A stretch of DNA of 64,000 nt from Sutcliffiella cohnii (lineage in GTDB: Bacteria > Bacillota > Bacilli > Bacillales > Bacillaceae_I): assembly GCF_002250055.1 (NCBI RefSeq), contig NZ_CP018866.1:16001-80000 (forward strand), in the 5' to 3' direction. The notes beneath the pieces were generated by a model. The model was not told where the DNA came from, searched no databases, and saw only the letters and a program-made list of their open reading frames with translations. The first letter of the stretch is position 1, and each line of letters opens with the position of its first letter. A program made the translations under genes and the position numbers. Positions 1 through 8,176 of this stretch are shown here, piece by piece.

Positions 1-11
1 CAGTCCAGTTT

Positions 12-42
12 GTACGGGCCTGAACGAAGCGCCTGTGCTTTT
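12..42 (+). terminator. possible terminator of a gene left of the window
   Basis: GTACGGGC at 12-19 can pair with GCCTGTGC at 31-38, with G-T pairs, and is followed by TTTT. Nothing in the window lies upstream of it, so it may end a transcript entering from the left. The rest of 1-228 shows no gene; a short CCCTTAAGGG palindrome lies near 110-120. The call rests on one imperfect hairpin. Confidence 0.3.
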
Positions 43-228
43 GAACTTTATATAGAATTATATTTTACGAAATCAATAAAATAAGAACTTTAAGGAGAAT
101 CCCCTTAAGGGAAGACCTGTGGACCTCAAGCGACTGTTCTATTCTATTCTTATCTGAGCAAAAAACCAATAACAATCCACATTAAAATCCCTTTACATAA
201 AGTGTTATGCAATATTCTATAATGAATG

Positions 229-717
229 CTAATCAGCCAAAGGAATGTACATTTTCCTACTAGCATATTCCATACCTAGCTTTCTATAAAATGCTATAGC
301 ATCTTGATTAAACTCCCATACATTCAATTCGATTGCAGAGGCTCCATGAATTTTGGACCAATTTGTACATTCTTTAAATAAGGTATCACCAATCCCTTTT
401 CTGGAGTATTCTTTTTTTATTGCGATATTGTTAATAAACGAGATCTTTCTATATGTGTAGGTTGGAATGGGTGGTGATTCCATTATTTCAATTATAGCGA
501 ATCCAACTACATCTTCTCCTTCTTTAGCCACTAATATTTCGCACATCGGGTTTTCAATTAGTTCTTCAAAATATATTTTTGGTAATGCATTTTTAACTGT
601 ATAAAAAATATGAGGTAAAGCATTTACATGTTTTTCATGTACCTCATTCGCAATTAAAGAGATAGAGGAGTAATCTTGAGGCTGTGCCTTCTTTACTGTA
701 ATTGAAATAATAACCAT
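229..717 (-). CDS. GNAT family N-acetyltransferase
   Basis: A 162-residue protein of GNAT length. The acetyl-CoA loop is visible as SRKGIGDTLF in the second half (about residue 107), followed by the typical strand and helix with the WEFNQDAIAFYRKLGM motif that closes many GNAT domains. GNAT enzymes move an acetyl group from acetyl-CoA to an amine; the substrate cannot be told from sequence. A start at ATG 717 is preferred over a GTG nine bases upstream because AGGTGAGGGAG sits just before it. It stands alone on the minus strand, downstream of and co-directional with the oxidase gene, from which a terminator separates it. Confidence 0.85.
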   Translation of the reverse strand: MVIISITVKKAQPQDYSSISLIANEVHEKHVNALPHIFYTVKNALPKIYFEELIENPMCEILVAKEGEDVVGFAIIEIMESPPIPTYTYRKISFINNIAIKKEYSRKGIGDTLFKECTNWSKIHGASAIELNVWEFNQDAIAFYRKLGMEYASRKMYIPLAD

Positions 718-767
718 CTCCCTCACCTACTATATTGCAATATAATCATATAAGCATTTTAAAGTGC

Positions 768-801
768 ATAAAAAAATGCAATTTCAGCATCGAAATTGCA
801 T
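768..801 (-). terminator. rho-independent terminator of the hydroxy acid oxidase gene
   Basis: ATGCAATTTC at 776-785 pairs perfectly with GAAATTGCAT at 792-801. On the minus strand the stem is followed by a run of seven T, directly after the stop of the oxidase gene. Confidence 0.85.
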
Positions 802-810
802 TATGATAAG

Positions 811-1938
811 TTACTCTCGAACGATATGAATTTCTTTTGCTTCTTTTATGGAACAGACACCAGTAAGTATCATATTTGTTTGGAAGTCTTGAATGAAATT
901 ACTTAAAAATTGGCGAACGCCCTCTTCTCCACCGATTGCTAAACTATAAACGAATGGTCTTCCAATTAATACTGCATCGGCTCCTAAAGCAATAGCTTTT
1001 AGAGCATCATTGCCTCTACGTATCCCGCTATCAAAAAGAACAGGAATCTTACCGTCAATTGCTTTTACGATAGCTGGTAGAGCATTTATGCTAGGAATGA
1101 TTCCATCTAACTGCCTTCCACCATGATTAGAAACAATTATTCCGTCAACACCGTATTGAAGTGCAAGAAGAGCATCATCAGGATGGAGTATTCCTTTTAA
1201 TATGATTGGAAGGTGGGTTCGCTTTTTTAATTCAACAATGTGTTGCCATTGCAACGATGGGAAATTAATATTATCGATAATTCCTTCGATCATAGCGTTT
1301 TGACTTCCATCCCTTAAACTGGATAAAAAAGCTGTGTCGGATTCCCATATTCCTTGTCCGTATCCATTAGCAAGTGGGGAAAAGCCGTGATGTAAGTCGG
1401 ACTCTCTCCAGCCAAGTGTAACGGTATCAATCGTTAATACTATCGCTTCATAACCTGCTTGCTCAGCGCGATTGACCATATTAAATGTAACGTCCAAATT
1501 TTTGGACCAGTATAATTGAAACCACTTAGGATTACTACTTGCTTGGCTAACCTCTTCTATTGAAAAACTAGAAACAGTACTTTGAATAAACGGTAGGTTG
1601 AATGTTTCGGCTGCCTTTACTACAGCAAGATCTCCCATTTCATTAACCATTTTAAGAACGCCAACAGGTGCTAAAATAAGAGGGGTTGGTAACTGTTTGC
1701 CGAATAGGTTTATGGACATATCTATTTTTGACACATCTCTAAGCAAGCGAGGAATCATATTATATTTATGAAAAGTAGAGTTGTTTTTCTGTAACGTATT
1801 TTCAGCACTAGCTCCTGAATAAATGTAACTAAATACGTTTTCGGCTAGAGTATGTTTTGCGATTCTTTCTAAATCCTCAAAGCGATATGGGAATTTAGTA
1901 GTTGTTTGGACAATATTGTCGTTAGATGTATTAAGCAT
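811..1938 (-). CDS. FMN-dependent alpha-hydroxy acid oxidase (lactate oxidase or lactate 2-monooxygenase type)
   Basis: A 375-residue TIM-barrel flavoenzyme of the FMN-dependent 2-hydroxy acid dehydrogenase family. The signature SNHGGRQLDG, with the catalytic histidine and substrate-binding arginine, lies in the last third, followed by the FMN phosphate site DSGIRRGNDALK and ALGADAVLIGRPF. The stretch WFQLYWSKN and the region around GWRESDL resemble lactate 2-monooxygenases more than glycolate oxidases. Members oxidise L-2-hydroxy acids with oxygen or an electron carrier in the cytoplasm. The start chosen is ATG 1938, with AAAGGAAG upstream; an in-frame ATG at 1983 would add 15 unusual residues. 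Monocistronic. The exact substrate (lactate or another hydroxy acid) is inference. Confidence 0.88.
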   Translation of the reverse strand: MLNTSNDNIVQTTTKFPYRFEDLERIAKHTLAENVFSYIYSGASAENTLQKNNSTFHKYNMIPRLLRDVSKIDMSINLFGKQLPTPLILAPVGVLKMVNEMGDLAVVKAAETFNLPFIQSTVSSFSIEEVSQASSNPKWFQLYWSKNLDVTFNMVNRAEQAGYEAIVLTIDTVTLGWRESDLHHGFSPLANGYGQGIWESDTAFLSSLRDGSQNAMIEGIIDNINFPSLQWQHIVELKKRTHLPIILKGILHPDDALLALQYGVDGIIVSNHGGRQLDGIIPSINALPAIVKAIDGKIPVLFDSGIRRGNDALKAIALGADAVLIGRPFVYSLAIGGEEGVRQFLSNFIQDFQTNMILTGVCSIKEAKEIHIVRE

Positions 1939-2050
1939 AAAGATAGACTTCCTTTTATTTATTTTTAATAAGTGTATCATCAACTTATATATTTTTGAAT
2001 AATTATTCCTAAAAACGTATGTATAATCAAGAGAGAAAATATTTCCTTAT

Positions 2051-2078
2051 TTACATGAAAATCCAATAATGATAAGAT
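2051..2078 (+). promoter_or_regulatory. candidate promoter of the T-box leader
   Basis: TTACAT at 2051-2056 and TAAGAT at 2073-2078 are separated by 16 bases and lie about 20 bases before the T-box leader. A second TATAAT at 2022-2027 has only a TTGAAT with 21-base spacing, so it is less likely. Confidence 0.45.
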
Positions 2079-2098
2079 GTTAAAAATAATAACAATGG

Positions 2099-2368
2099 CG
2101 ATGAAGAGAAGAGTACATAAAAGGGTCTTTTCCAGAGAGCTCCGGTTGCTGAAAAGGAGTAAGGACAATTTTATTGAAGCAAGCCTCTGAGCAGCATATC
2201 GGAACTTTTTAGGGATGGTGTGACGGGAGCTCCCGTTAAAGAGCCAAGGTATAGGCAGTTATGAATCTGCAGTACCTTAAAAGGTGACATATTAATAAAA
2301 TAGGGGTGGCACCGCGATGATACAATCTCGCCCCCAAGACAAAAAAGTCTTGGGGGTGGGATTTTTTG
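2099..2368 (+). promoter_or_regulatory. T-box riboswitch leader
   Basis: A tRNA-sensing leader. It has the start GATGAAGAGAAGAGTA with the AGTA of the specifier loop, an apical stem CTCC/GGAG around the loop GGTTGCTGAAAA, and the diagnostic T-box AGGGGTGGCACCGCG at 2302-2316. This is followed by a terminator, CCCCCAAGAC (2331-2340) with GTCTTGGGGG (2347-2356) and a T run to 2368. Uncharged tRNA pairing with the T-box bulge would favour the antiterminator and switch on the gene starting at 2401. By the usual layout (GAA then codon) the specifier reads GCA (alanine), but the fold was made by eye; AGC (serine) is the nearest alternative. Confidence 0.93.
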
Positions 2369-2400
2369 CTTTTGTAAAAAATCATTTGCGGGAGGTACCT

Positions 2401-3645
2401 ATGAGGAATATTAGTAAAATATCATCGTGGAAGTATCCTGTTATTTTGTTATTCGGAATTGGAATATCCAATTTAGGCATGTGGGTTTATTTTATTGCTC
2501 TTAATGTTTTAGTGTTTAATATGACTAGTTCAGCACTTGCTGTCACTGCACTTTATCTTATCAGACCGTTAGCAACGGTATTTACAAATTTGTGGAGTGG
2601 GAGCGTAATTGACCGGACGAATAAAAAGTATTTAATGGTACTGTTAGATATAATCCAAGGGGCTCTAATACTTTGTTTAGCGTACTTTTCATCCCTGTTA
2701 TGGATTATATACATTTTAGTCTTTTTCATTAATATGGCTTCTTCTATTTACGGCCCAACATCGACGAATTATATTACGAGATTAATTCCGGTTAATCAAC
2801 GTCAAAAGTTTAACTCTTGGAGAAGCTTGTTAGGGTCAGGAGCATTTTTTTTAGGGCCAGCAATTACAGGGGTATTATTTTTAGTTGGAACACCTGTTTT
2901 AGCTATTTATATTAATGCAGTAGCTTTTTTCTTTTCGGCGATAATAACAATGTTCATGCCAAATTTAGAAAATGAAAAAGAAGAAAATACAGAGAAGCTT
3001 TCTTTTCATTTATTCAAAACTGACTGGAATGTAGTTTTCCAGTTTAGTAAAAATCACTTGTATGTTATGACTATTTATTTCTTATTTAGTGCATTTATCG
3101 TAATGCAAACAGCAATTGATTCATTAGAGGTAGCTTTTTCAAAAGAAGTAATCCTTTTATCAGATAGTGAGTACGGATTTCTCGTAAGTATTGCAGGAGC
3201 AGGTATTTTAATAGGAGCATTAATTAATGTTTTATTTACGAAAAAATTATCGATTCCTTTTATGATAGGGGGTGGTTCAGTTGTAGTTGCACTCGGCTAT
3301 ATCATTTTTTCTTTTTCAACAAGTTTTAGTGTCGCATCGATTGGGGTATTCTTGTTAGCATTTGCAAGTGCGTTTGCTAATACGGGTTTCCAAACTTTTT
3401 ATCAAAATAATATTCCTGTGGAGGTAATGGGGAGAATTGGAAGTCTTTACGGATTTGTGGAAGCCTTCCTCATTATTGTAGTTACATCTGTTTTTGGGAT
3501 AACTGCTCAATTTGTATCTATTAAATTTACAGTTGTGAGTGGGGCTTTTATAACGTTACTATTAACAGGTTTTCTTTTATTTCTTAATCTGACTTCGAAA
3601 CAGAAATATTACCGAGCAATTTCCGGAAATGCAAAAAACGGATAG
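2401..3645 (+). CDS. MFS transporter under T-box control
   Basis: A 414-residue membrane protein with about twelve hydrophobic segments, of the major facilitator type similar to drug/solute exporters (MFS_1/MFS_3). The loop after helix 2 reads SGSVIDRTNKKYLMVL, the family's G-x-x-x-D-R-x-x-R/K-like motif. A central polar loop (LENEKEENTEK) splits the two halves. The start is ATG 2401 with GGGAGGTACCT before it; longer frames would enter the T-box. The leader predicts that it is expressed when one amino acid is scarce, so an amino acid or peptide-related substrate is likely. That is inference from regulation, not from the protein. Confidence 0.85.
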   Translation: MRNISKISSWKYPVILLFGIGISNLGMWVYFIALNVLVFNMTSSALAVTALYLIRPLATVFTNLWSGSVIDRTNKKYLMVLLDIIQGALILCLAYFSSLLWIIYILVFFINMASSIYGPTSTNYITRLIPVNQRQKFNSWRSLLGSGAFFLGPAITGVLFLVGTPVLAIYINAVAFFFSAIITMFMPNLENEKEENTEKLSFHLFKTDWNVVFQFSKNHLYVMTIYFLFSAFIVMQTAIDSLEVAFSKEVILLSDSEYGFLVSIAGAGILIGALINVLFTKKLSIPFMIGGGSVVVALGYIIFSFSTSFSVASIGVFLLAFASAFANTGFQTFYQNNIPVEVMGRIGSLYGFVEAFLIIVVTSVFGITAQFVSIKFTVVSGAFITLLLTGFLLFLNLTSKQKYYRAISGNAKNG

Positions 3646-3666
3646 ATTCATTCTATCCGTTTCTGA
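3632..3666. terminator. bidirectional terminator between the MFS gene and the sigY operon
   Basis: AACGGATAGA (3637-3646) pairs perfectly with TCTATCCGTT (3652-3661). On the minus strand it is followed by six T, giving a good end for yxlG. On the plus strand the tail is TTTCTG, and the MFS stop codon lies inside the stem. Confidence 0.85.
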
Positions 3667-3674
3667 TTAAAGCA

Positions 3675-4451
3675 TTAAAATCGTTCTAACCTCTTAAAGC
3701 TAGTGACCGCTAATCCGAAAAAGAGGCTACAGAGTAAAATGGTAACAACTAACGTTAGCACTAGGTGGTCTTGAGCAGGTTGTTCTATTAATAGAACAGT
3801 TGCATGTTCACGCAAATTACCTGGGCTCCATTTCATAAACCGTGGGAAGAGACTAGTTAGCAAGCTTAATATTCCTAAAAAGGAGATACTAACTGCTGCA
3901 ATAGCTCCATTTCCTTTTAATAGAGTGCCCATCCAAATAGAAAACGAAACGATTAACACAATCCATAGGCTATAAATGGCGAAACTGCCGAGAGCTGCTT
4001 GCCAGCTTACAGAGGAAAATAAAAGATTTGTATAATACCAAGTTAGAAAATAGCTCAGTAAGAAGGAAGTTAGTGTAATTAAAAGCTGTCCAATCCATTT
4101 ACTTGCAACGTATTGTAAAGGTGTGACGGGACGCACCATAACCATCGTAATTGATCCGTTGGCTCGTTCGTTTGAGATGACACCCATTATTGCTAAAACA
4201 AATAACAATGTTCCAACTGTACCAATTTGAGAGAGGGTTCCAGCTAACACTTCACCGCCAGAGGGGGTCGGCAAAACAATAGACGCTCCTTCTGGTAAAT
4301 TTCCTGCCATTTCAATAATCTGTGGCATATAGTAACTTGTAATTGGTTGTGAAATCCCTATTAAAGTGATGGCAATTGGAAGCCAAATCCATTTCCCATT
4401 TTGGCCATTTTCTATCATTTCTTTTTTCCATAGTATAAATAGATTTTTCAT
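3675..4451 (-). CDS. yxlG: ABC-2 type transporter permease YxlG
   Basis: A 258-residue membrane protein with about six hydrophobic segments and the ABC-2 permease layout: a short cytoplasmic start MKNLFILWKKEM, then SNERANGSITMVMVRPV before the second block of helices. It is last in the sigY operon, and its ATG overlaps the yxlF stop by four bases, as expected for partners of one exporter. B. subtilis YxlG has almost the same length (259). With YxlF it would form an ATP-driven exporter in the cell membrane; the substrate is unknown. Confidence 0.9.
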   Translation of the reverse strand: MKNLFILWKKEMIENGQNGKWIWLPIAITLIGISQPITSYYMPQIIEMAGNLPEGASIVLPTPSGGEVLAGTLSQIGTVGTLLFVLAIMGVISNERANGSITMVMVRPVTPLQYVASKWIGQLLITLTSFLLSYFLTWYYTNLLFSSVSWQAALGSFAIYSLWIVLIVSFSIWMGTLLKGNGAIAAVSISFLGILSLLTSLFPRFMKWSPGNLREHATVLLIEQPAQDHLVLTLVVTILLCSLFFGLAVTSFKRLERF

Positions 4452-5338
4452 TGTTCCATCACCTTCATGTAGGCATCCTCTAAAGAATCCTGGACTTTTT
4501 CAAAACGATGAATCGTTAAACCATTTTCTATAAGGGTAGATAATAGTTTATTGGAGTCGAGAGCTGCATTCGGATAGAGTGTTGCACTATTTTTTGTGTT
4601 GAAATGAATGTTCTCGACATTTGCTAAATTCAATTTGCCTTCTAATGGTTCTTCGGTTTGAATTTTTACTGCGGAAGTGGCAAAGGCTTTTCTTAATTCA
4701 TCTAACGTTCCATCCCATTTTATTTCCCCGTTCTTTAACATAATAACTTTATCGCATACCTGTTCAGCATCATGTAAAACGTGAGTAGAAAATAAAATCG
4801 TCATACGTTCTTTTAACTGATGGATAAGTGTTAATACATCTCGACGGCCAGCTGGGTCTAAAGCGGATACTGGTTCGTCTAATATGAGTAATTCTGGGTC
4901 ATGGAGCAATGCTTGAGCTAATCCGAGACGTTGTTTCATTCCACCAGAAAATCCACCGATTCGTTTCTTTTTTACATCACTTAAAGAGACGAATTGCAAT
5001 ACCTCTTCAATTTTATCTTTTAATTCCTGTTTACGAATGTTTGAAAGTTCACCAGCAAACTGCAAAAATTGTACTGGTGTCATCCAGTTAAAAAAGGAAG
5101 GGTGTTGTGGAAGGAACCCAATTTTTAGACGATAATCTTTACCCTGTAATTCTGTGAATTGGATGGATCCACTAGTGGAACTTAGTAATCCGGCTAACAT
5201 TTGTAATGTTGTCGTTTTGCCTGCTCCATTTGGACCAAGGAGGGCAATGCAATTTCCTTTTTCAATCGTAAACGATACTTTTTTTACCGCGGTATGTGCA
5301 TTAAAGTCTTTTTGTAAGTCTTTTACTTGTACAAGCAT
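4448..5338 (-). CDS. yxlF: ABC transporter ATP-binding protein YxlF
   Basis: A 296-residue ATPase. Walker A GPNGAGKTT lies near residue 35, the Q-loop in GFLPQHPSFF, the signature GGFSGGMKQRLGLA near 140, Walker B LLILDEPVSALDP, and the H-loop in FSTHVLHDAEQ. A roughly 80-residue C-terminal tail follows the ATPase core. It is fifth in the sigY operon and feeds the permease encoded directly after it. Known role in B. subtilis: part of the SigY-controlled operon; the transported substrate is not established. Confidence 0.93.
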   Translation of the reverse strand: MLVQVKDLQKDFNAHTAVKKVSFTIEKGNCIALLGPNGAGKTTTLQMLAGLLSSTSGSIQFTELQGKDYRLKIGFLPQHPSFFNWMTPVQFLQFAGELSNIRKQELKDKIEEVLQFVSLSDVKKKRIGGFSGGMKQRLGLAQALLHDPELLILDEPVSALDPAGRRDVLTLIHQLKERMTILFSTHVLHDAEQVCDKVIMLKNGEIKWDGTLDELRKAFATSAVKIQTEEPLEGKLNLANVENIHFNTKNSATLYPNAALDSNKLLSTLIENGLTIHRFEKVQDSLEDAYMKVMEQ

Positions 5339-5350
5339 CCTTTTTTCTCC

Positions 5351-5551
5351 TTAATTATTCTTTTTGCCAATAACAAAATAAAGAATCGGACCTAAGATGT
5401 TGATAAAAATAATAACTAGTACCCATAACCATTTTGGCCCGTTCGTTTCGTCTTGACGTAAGCAACTAATTAGTGCAAAAACCATTAAAATAAGCTGTAG
5501 TACGAATATAGGAGCAATAATAGCCCAGTTGATTTGCATTAACTCTTCCAT
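5351..5551 (-). CDS. yxlE: small two-helix membrane protein YxlE
   Basis: 66 residues with two hydrophobic helices around a charged turn, CLRQDETNGPKW, and the motif ILGPILYFVIG, the pattern of PLDc_N (phospholipase D nuclease N-terminal) small proteins. The start at ATG 5551 has AAAGGGTG upstream, and the gene overlaps the end of yxlD by 13 bases. B. subtilis YxlE is a similar small product in the same place. Its function is unclear; it may help anchor or tune the anti-sigma complex. Confidence 0.85.
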   Translation of the reverse strand: MEELMQINWAIIAPIFVLQLILMVFALISCLRQDETNGPKWLWVLVIIFINILGPILYFVIGKKNN

Positions 5552-5760
5552 TTAGATGCACCCTTTCTTTGTTGTTTATTTTGTGGTCTTATAACAAAAA
5601 ACCAATATAAAATAGATGGAAGTGGAAACTGTATTAATCCCCATAAACCCCAAAACCATGCATAACTATTTCGCTTTTTTGCATCAATGAAAAGAAAAAT
5701 ACTTTGAATGAATAAAATGGGCGATAAGAGAATTAGGATAATTATTTTTTCTTCTGTCAT
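5539..5760 (-). CDS. yxlD: small two-helix membrane protein YxlD
   Basis: About 73 residues with two hydrophobic stretches and a FIDAKKRN turn, followed by WGLWGLIQFPLPSILYW. The start at ATG 5760 gives an ATGA overlap with the yxlC stop and a suitably spaced GGAAGG; an ATG six bases upstream is possible. In B. subtilis yxlD has been linked, with yxlC, to negative control of SigY. The DA-K/R turn and P/GP-containing second helix resemble YxlE and the 57-residue protein at 48540. Confidence 0.85.
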   Translation of the reverse strand: MTEEKIIILILLSPILFIQSIFLFIDAKKRNSYAWFWGLWGLIQFPLPSILYWFFVIRPQNKQQRKGASKWKS

Positions 5761-6077
5761 CGCCATGCCTTCCTTTCCTCACGACGTAAAAGAAAAAAGT
5801 AAACAACTGGCCCGATAATTGCTGCAAGAAGCTGAATATAAAATGCGATTTGCATCCCTTTGGAAATAGTAGTAAGGAAAAGACTTAATATGAAAATGGC
5901 AATCATAATGAAAAAGGTCAATTCTTTATAAAATGCTTTTTTTCTTTTCTGTTGAAATAGTTGAACTTGTTGTTGAATGGCATAATGTGATAGGTGTTGC
6001 TCTCCAGCCAGTTCATCAATATTGTTCCAATCTTTTTGTAAAGCTTTTATTACATCTTGATCTTGATGATTACTCAT
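5757..6077 (-). CDS. yxlC: anti-sigma factor YxlC of SigY
   Basis: 106 residues, the same length as B. subtilis YxlC. The N-terminal half is soluble and helical (about residues 1-50, ending FQQKRKKAF), followed by two membrane helices (about 52-72 and 78-97) and a basic tail RREERKAWR. YxlC is known as the membrane anti-sigma factor that holds SigY. The start overlaps sigY by eight bases, giving coupled translation of sigma and anti-sigma. Identification rests on size, topology and operon position. Confidence 0.9.
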   Translation of the reverse strand: MSNHQDQDVIKALQKDWNNIDELAGEQHLSHYAIQQQVQLFQQKRKKAFYKELTFFIMIAIFILSLFLTTISKGMQIAFYIQLLAAIIGPVVYFFLLRREERKAWR

Positions 6078-6609
6078 TCTCTGTCCACTCCTTTCTAATT
6101 AGTTTAATTCCGTTATGAACGCGAGATTTAACTGTACCTGCTTTAATGCCTAGCATTTTGCCAATCTCTTCGTAAGAATAACCGTAATAGTGTCGTAATA
6201 AAATTGGGACGCGTATATCGGCTTCTAGCTTATTAAAGTCTAAAAAGTGATGGCTCCACTCCATCCCTTTCGTTTTAGAGGCCCACGAAAGCTGACGGGA
6301 GAGAGAGGTTTTTACTTGTTGAAGCCAATTGTTTTCTCGTCTTTTTTTTCGCAAAGAATCAATATATGCTCGAGAAGCGATGGAAATCATCCAAGATGAA
6401 AATTTACTATCTCCGTTAAAGGCATGTAAATGTTTATAACACTTCAGCATCGTATCTTGTGCCAAGTCTTTACTTAAATCTTCGTGTAACGTTAGTTTTA
6501 ACAGATATTTGTATAAAAAAGGGTAGTATTGCTCATAAAGCTGGGAGAAGGCGTTGTCATCGCCGCGTTTTGCTTTCTCAACAAGTTGTATTTCTTCTTC
6601 TTTTTCCAT
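6070..6609 (-). CDS. sigY: ECF RNA polymerase sigma factor SigY
   Basis: 179 residues, ECF (group 4) sigma factor. Region 2 covers about residues 18-90, with LYKYLLKLTLHEDLSKDLAQDTMLK-type sequence and the FSSWMISIASRAYIDSLRKKRR DNA-contact part. Region 4 is near the C-terminus with YYGYSYEEIGKMLGIKAGTVKSR, the helix-turn-helix that reads the -35. B. subtilis SigY is 178 residues and heads the same gene order sigY-yxlC-D-E-F-G. The start ATG 6609 has AGGTGAGG upstream. An ECF promoter at 6674-6699 suggests autoregulation. Confidence 0.95.
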   Translation of the reverse strand: MEKEEEIQLVEKAKRGDDNAFSQLYEQYYPFLYKYLLKLTLHEDLSKDLAQDTMLKCYKHLHAFNGDSKFSSWMISIASRAYIDSLRKKRRENNWLQQVKTSLSRQLSWASKTKGMEWSHHFLDFNKLEADIRVPILLRHYYGYSYEEIGKMLGIKAGTVKSRVHNGIKLIRKEWTENE

Positions 6610-6673
6610 CTACATGCCTCACCTCTCCTCATGTTATCTATTTACATAGCTTCTAAACTTTAATCTATTATAG

Positions 6674-6699
6674 GACGTTTATGTAAGATATTGCGTTCA
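6674..6699 (-). promoter_or_regulatory. ECF (SigY-type) promoter of the sigY operon
   Basis: On the minus strand TGAACG (6694-6699) is followed after exactly 16 bases by CGTC (6674-6677), about 65 bases before sigY. This matches the general ECF layout (TGAA-C, 16 bases, CGTC) and the TGAACG form reported for the autoregulated B. subtilis sigY promoter. A TATAAT lies six bases further downstream but has no good -35 element. Confidence 0.8.
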
Positions 6700-6711
6700 T
6701 TTAATTTCAAT

Positions 6712-6741
6712 AAAAAAAATCGAACGATTATTACTCGTTCG
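6712..6741 (-). terminator. terminator of the Hsp20 gene
   Basis: CGAACGA (6721-6727) pairs with TCGTTCG (6735-6741); on the minus strand the stem is followed by a run of eight T. The stop codon of the gene lies inside the loop. The T-rich tail borders the sigY promoter, which starts at 6699. Confidence 0.85.
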
Positions 6742-7204
6742 AAGTGTTCATCGTTTTGTTTGTTTGAACACCGTTTTGGATCATAATTTTACGTTTCGTA
6801 TTATTCGGTATATGCCGATGAAGATGTATAAACAATAAGCCGTTTTCGTACGTAGCTTCTACTTTATCCTCTCTAACAGGAAAAGGAAGCTCGATTTTGC
6901 GTTCAAAGTCCCCTTGAAAAATACCTTCCTCAACGAGTTCTAAATTTTCAATAGGTAAGCGTATATGACCTTTTACTTCAATATGTTGTGGGTGAATAAA
7001 AACTTCTACCTCATCGGGCTTTTCTAGTCCAGGTAAAGCCATTATACAAACAATTTCGTTTTCGTTCCGATATAGGTTTGTTTGTGTTTGCATATTTTGA
7101 ATCATCGGTTCAAAGCCATTCCAAAATTCATCACCGAAAAACTGATCAAAGTTTTTGCGCCAATCACCTAACTGCTTAAAAGGGTTATTGTTCATCATCA
7201 TCAT
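6731..7204 (-). CDS. Hsp20/alpha-crystallin family protein (possible spore coat or small heat-shock type)
   Basis: 157 residues. The N-terminal part is Phe/Trp/Met-rich (FDQFFGDEFWNGFEPM); an alpha-crystallin domain spans about residues 45-140, with the conserved ENGLLFIHLHRHIP near its end and the ALPGLEKPDEVEVFI strand at its start. Proteins of this kind hold unfolded proteins; Bacillus paralogues CotM and CotP are coat-associated, and YocM is a stress protein. The four in-frame ATG codons at the start (MMMM) leave the exact first residue open; GGAGG lies 4 bases before the first. Single gene with its own terminator. Confidence 0.88.
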   Translation of the reverse strand: MMMMNNNPFKQLGDWRKNFDQFFGDEFWNGFEPMIQNMQTQTNLYRNENEIVCIMALPGLEKPDEVEVFIHPQHIEVKGHIRLPIENLELVEEGIFQGDFERKIELPFPVREDKVEATYENGLLFIHLHRHIPNNTKRKIMIQNGVQTNKTMNTSNE

Positions 7205-7259
7205 TTATCCTCCCTTTATTTACATTTCTACCTATAACTTATGCAAAAAGGGAGGTCAT

Positions 7260-7367
7260 GTGCCTATAGGGGGAGTTGTTTCTAATATAATAGGGTGTTT
7301 AAGAGGGAAATCTAGCGGCAATATTTATAAACATAATGCAAACGATTTTCGCGAAGAAAAAAACTAA
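7260..7367 (+). CDS. possible 35-residue hypothetical peptide
   Basis: A GTG at 7260 follows AAAGGGAGGTCAT with good spacing and opens 35 codons, beginning VPIGGVVSNIIGCLRGKS and ending with the charged DFREEKN. It starts just outside the divergent Hsp20 gene. Composition is plausible but no family is recognised, and no clear promoter was seen. The remainder up to 7600 (233 bases) holds no gene that can be supported. Confidence 0.3.
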   Translation: MPIGGVVSNIIGCLRGKSSGNIYKHNANDFREEKN

Positions 7368-7600
7368 TAAAGCGAAAATAGTAAATTACTTACATTCCTA
7401 TCTGTTACTATGGGAATAGTACCACTAAAGGATACTTAAACCGACATTGCTGATGTTATTATATACCTTAGTGAAACGATACGTTTACCAAGATACCATT
7501 TCTATATATTTATTTCTAAAATATTGCCTATCATATTTACAGCAGCCTAGTCATTCTCGTAAAATAAACATTTATACCCGTTTGAAATGGAGGGACAGCA

Positions 7601-8176
7601 ATGTTAGAAAATAGTTTTATAATGGTAGCAATTATCATTATTATTAATGTTGTATACGTATCTTTCTTTACAATTAGAATGATTTTAACATTAAAAGGTC
7701 AAAGATATTTAGCAGCACTTATTAGTACAATTGAAGTAGTTATATATGTTGTTGGTTTAGGGTTAGTGTTGGATAATTTAAATCAAATTCAAAATTTAAT
7801 AGCGTACGCACTTGGATACGGTTTGGGTGTAATAGTTGGAATGAAAATAGAAGAAAAACTTGCACTTGGTTATATTACAGTTAACGTTATTACAAAGGAA
7901 TATGATAAAGACTTACCTAAGCAGTTGCGTGAAAAAGGATATGGTGTTACGAACTGGCAAGCTAACGGCTTGGAAGGAGATCGAATGGCCCTTCAAATAT
8001 TAACACCTAGAAAATATGAAATTAGTTTGTATCATTTAATTAAAGAACTAGATCCGAAAGCATTTATTATAGCATACGAACCGAAAACCATTCACGGCGG
8101 ATTTTGGGTGAAGGCAGTGAAAGAAAGGAAAATTAAAGAATGGCGAAAAAAACAAAAGGAAAACAAAATTTTGTAG
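7601..8176 (+). CDS. yebE: DUF2179/UPF0316 family membrane protein YebE
   Basis: 191 residues. Three hydrophobic segments lie in the first 85 residues (including [20 protein letters not shown] and [17 protein letters not shown]). A soluble C-terminal domain follows with two similar halves ([20 protein letters not shown] and [20 protein letters not shown]), the DUF2179 ACT-like fold. Cytoplasmic-membrane protein of unknown function. ATG 7601 follows TGGAGGGACAGCA. The gene overlaps the start of yebG and stands just before the pur operon, as in B. subtilis. Confidence 0.9.
   Translation: MLENSFIMVAIIIIINVVYVSFFTIRMILTLKGQRYLAALISTIEVVIYVVGLGLVLDNLNQIQNLIAYALGYGLGVIVGMKIEEKLALGYITVNVITKEYDKDLPKQLREKGYGVTNWQANGLEGDRMALQILTPRKYEISLYHLIKELDPKAFIIAYEPKTIHGGFWVKAVKERKIKEWRKKQKENKIL

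Noticed and set aside
1980..2168. 62-codon hydrophobic frame on the minus strand
   Set aside because: It starts with TTG inside the T-box leader, has no ribosome site and is antisense to the promoter and leader; hydrophobicity is expected from AT-rich DNA.
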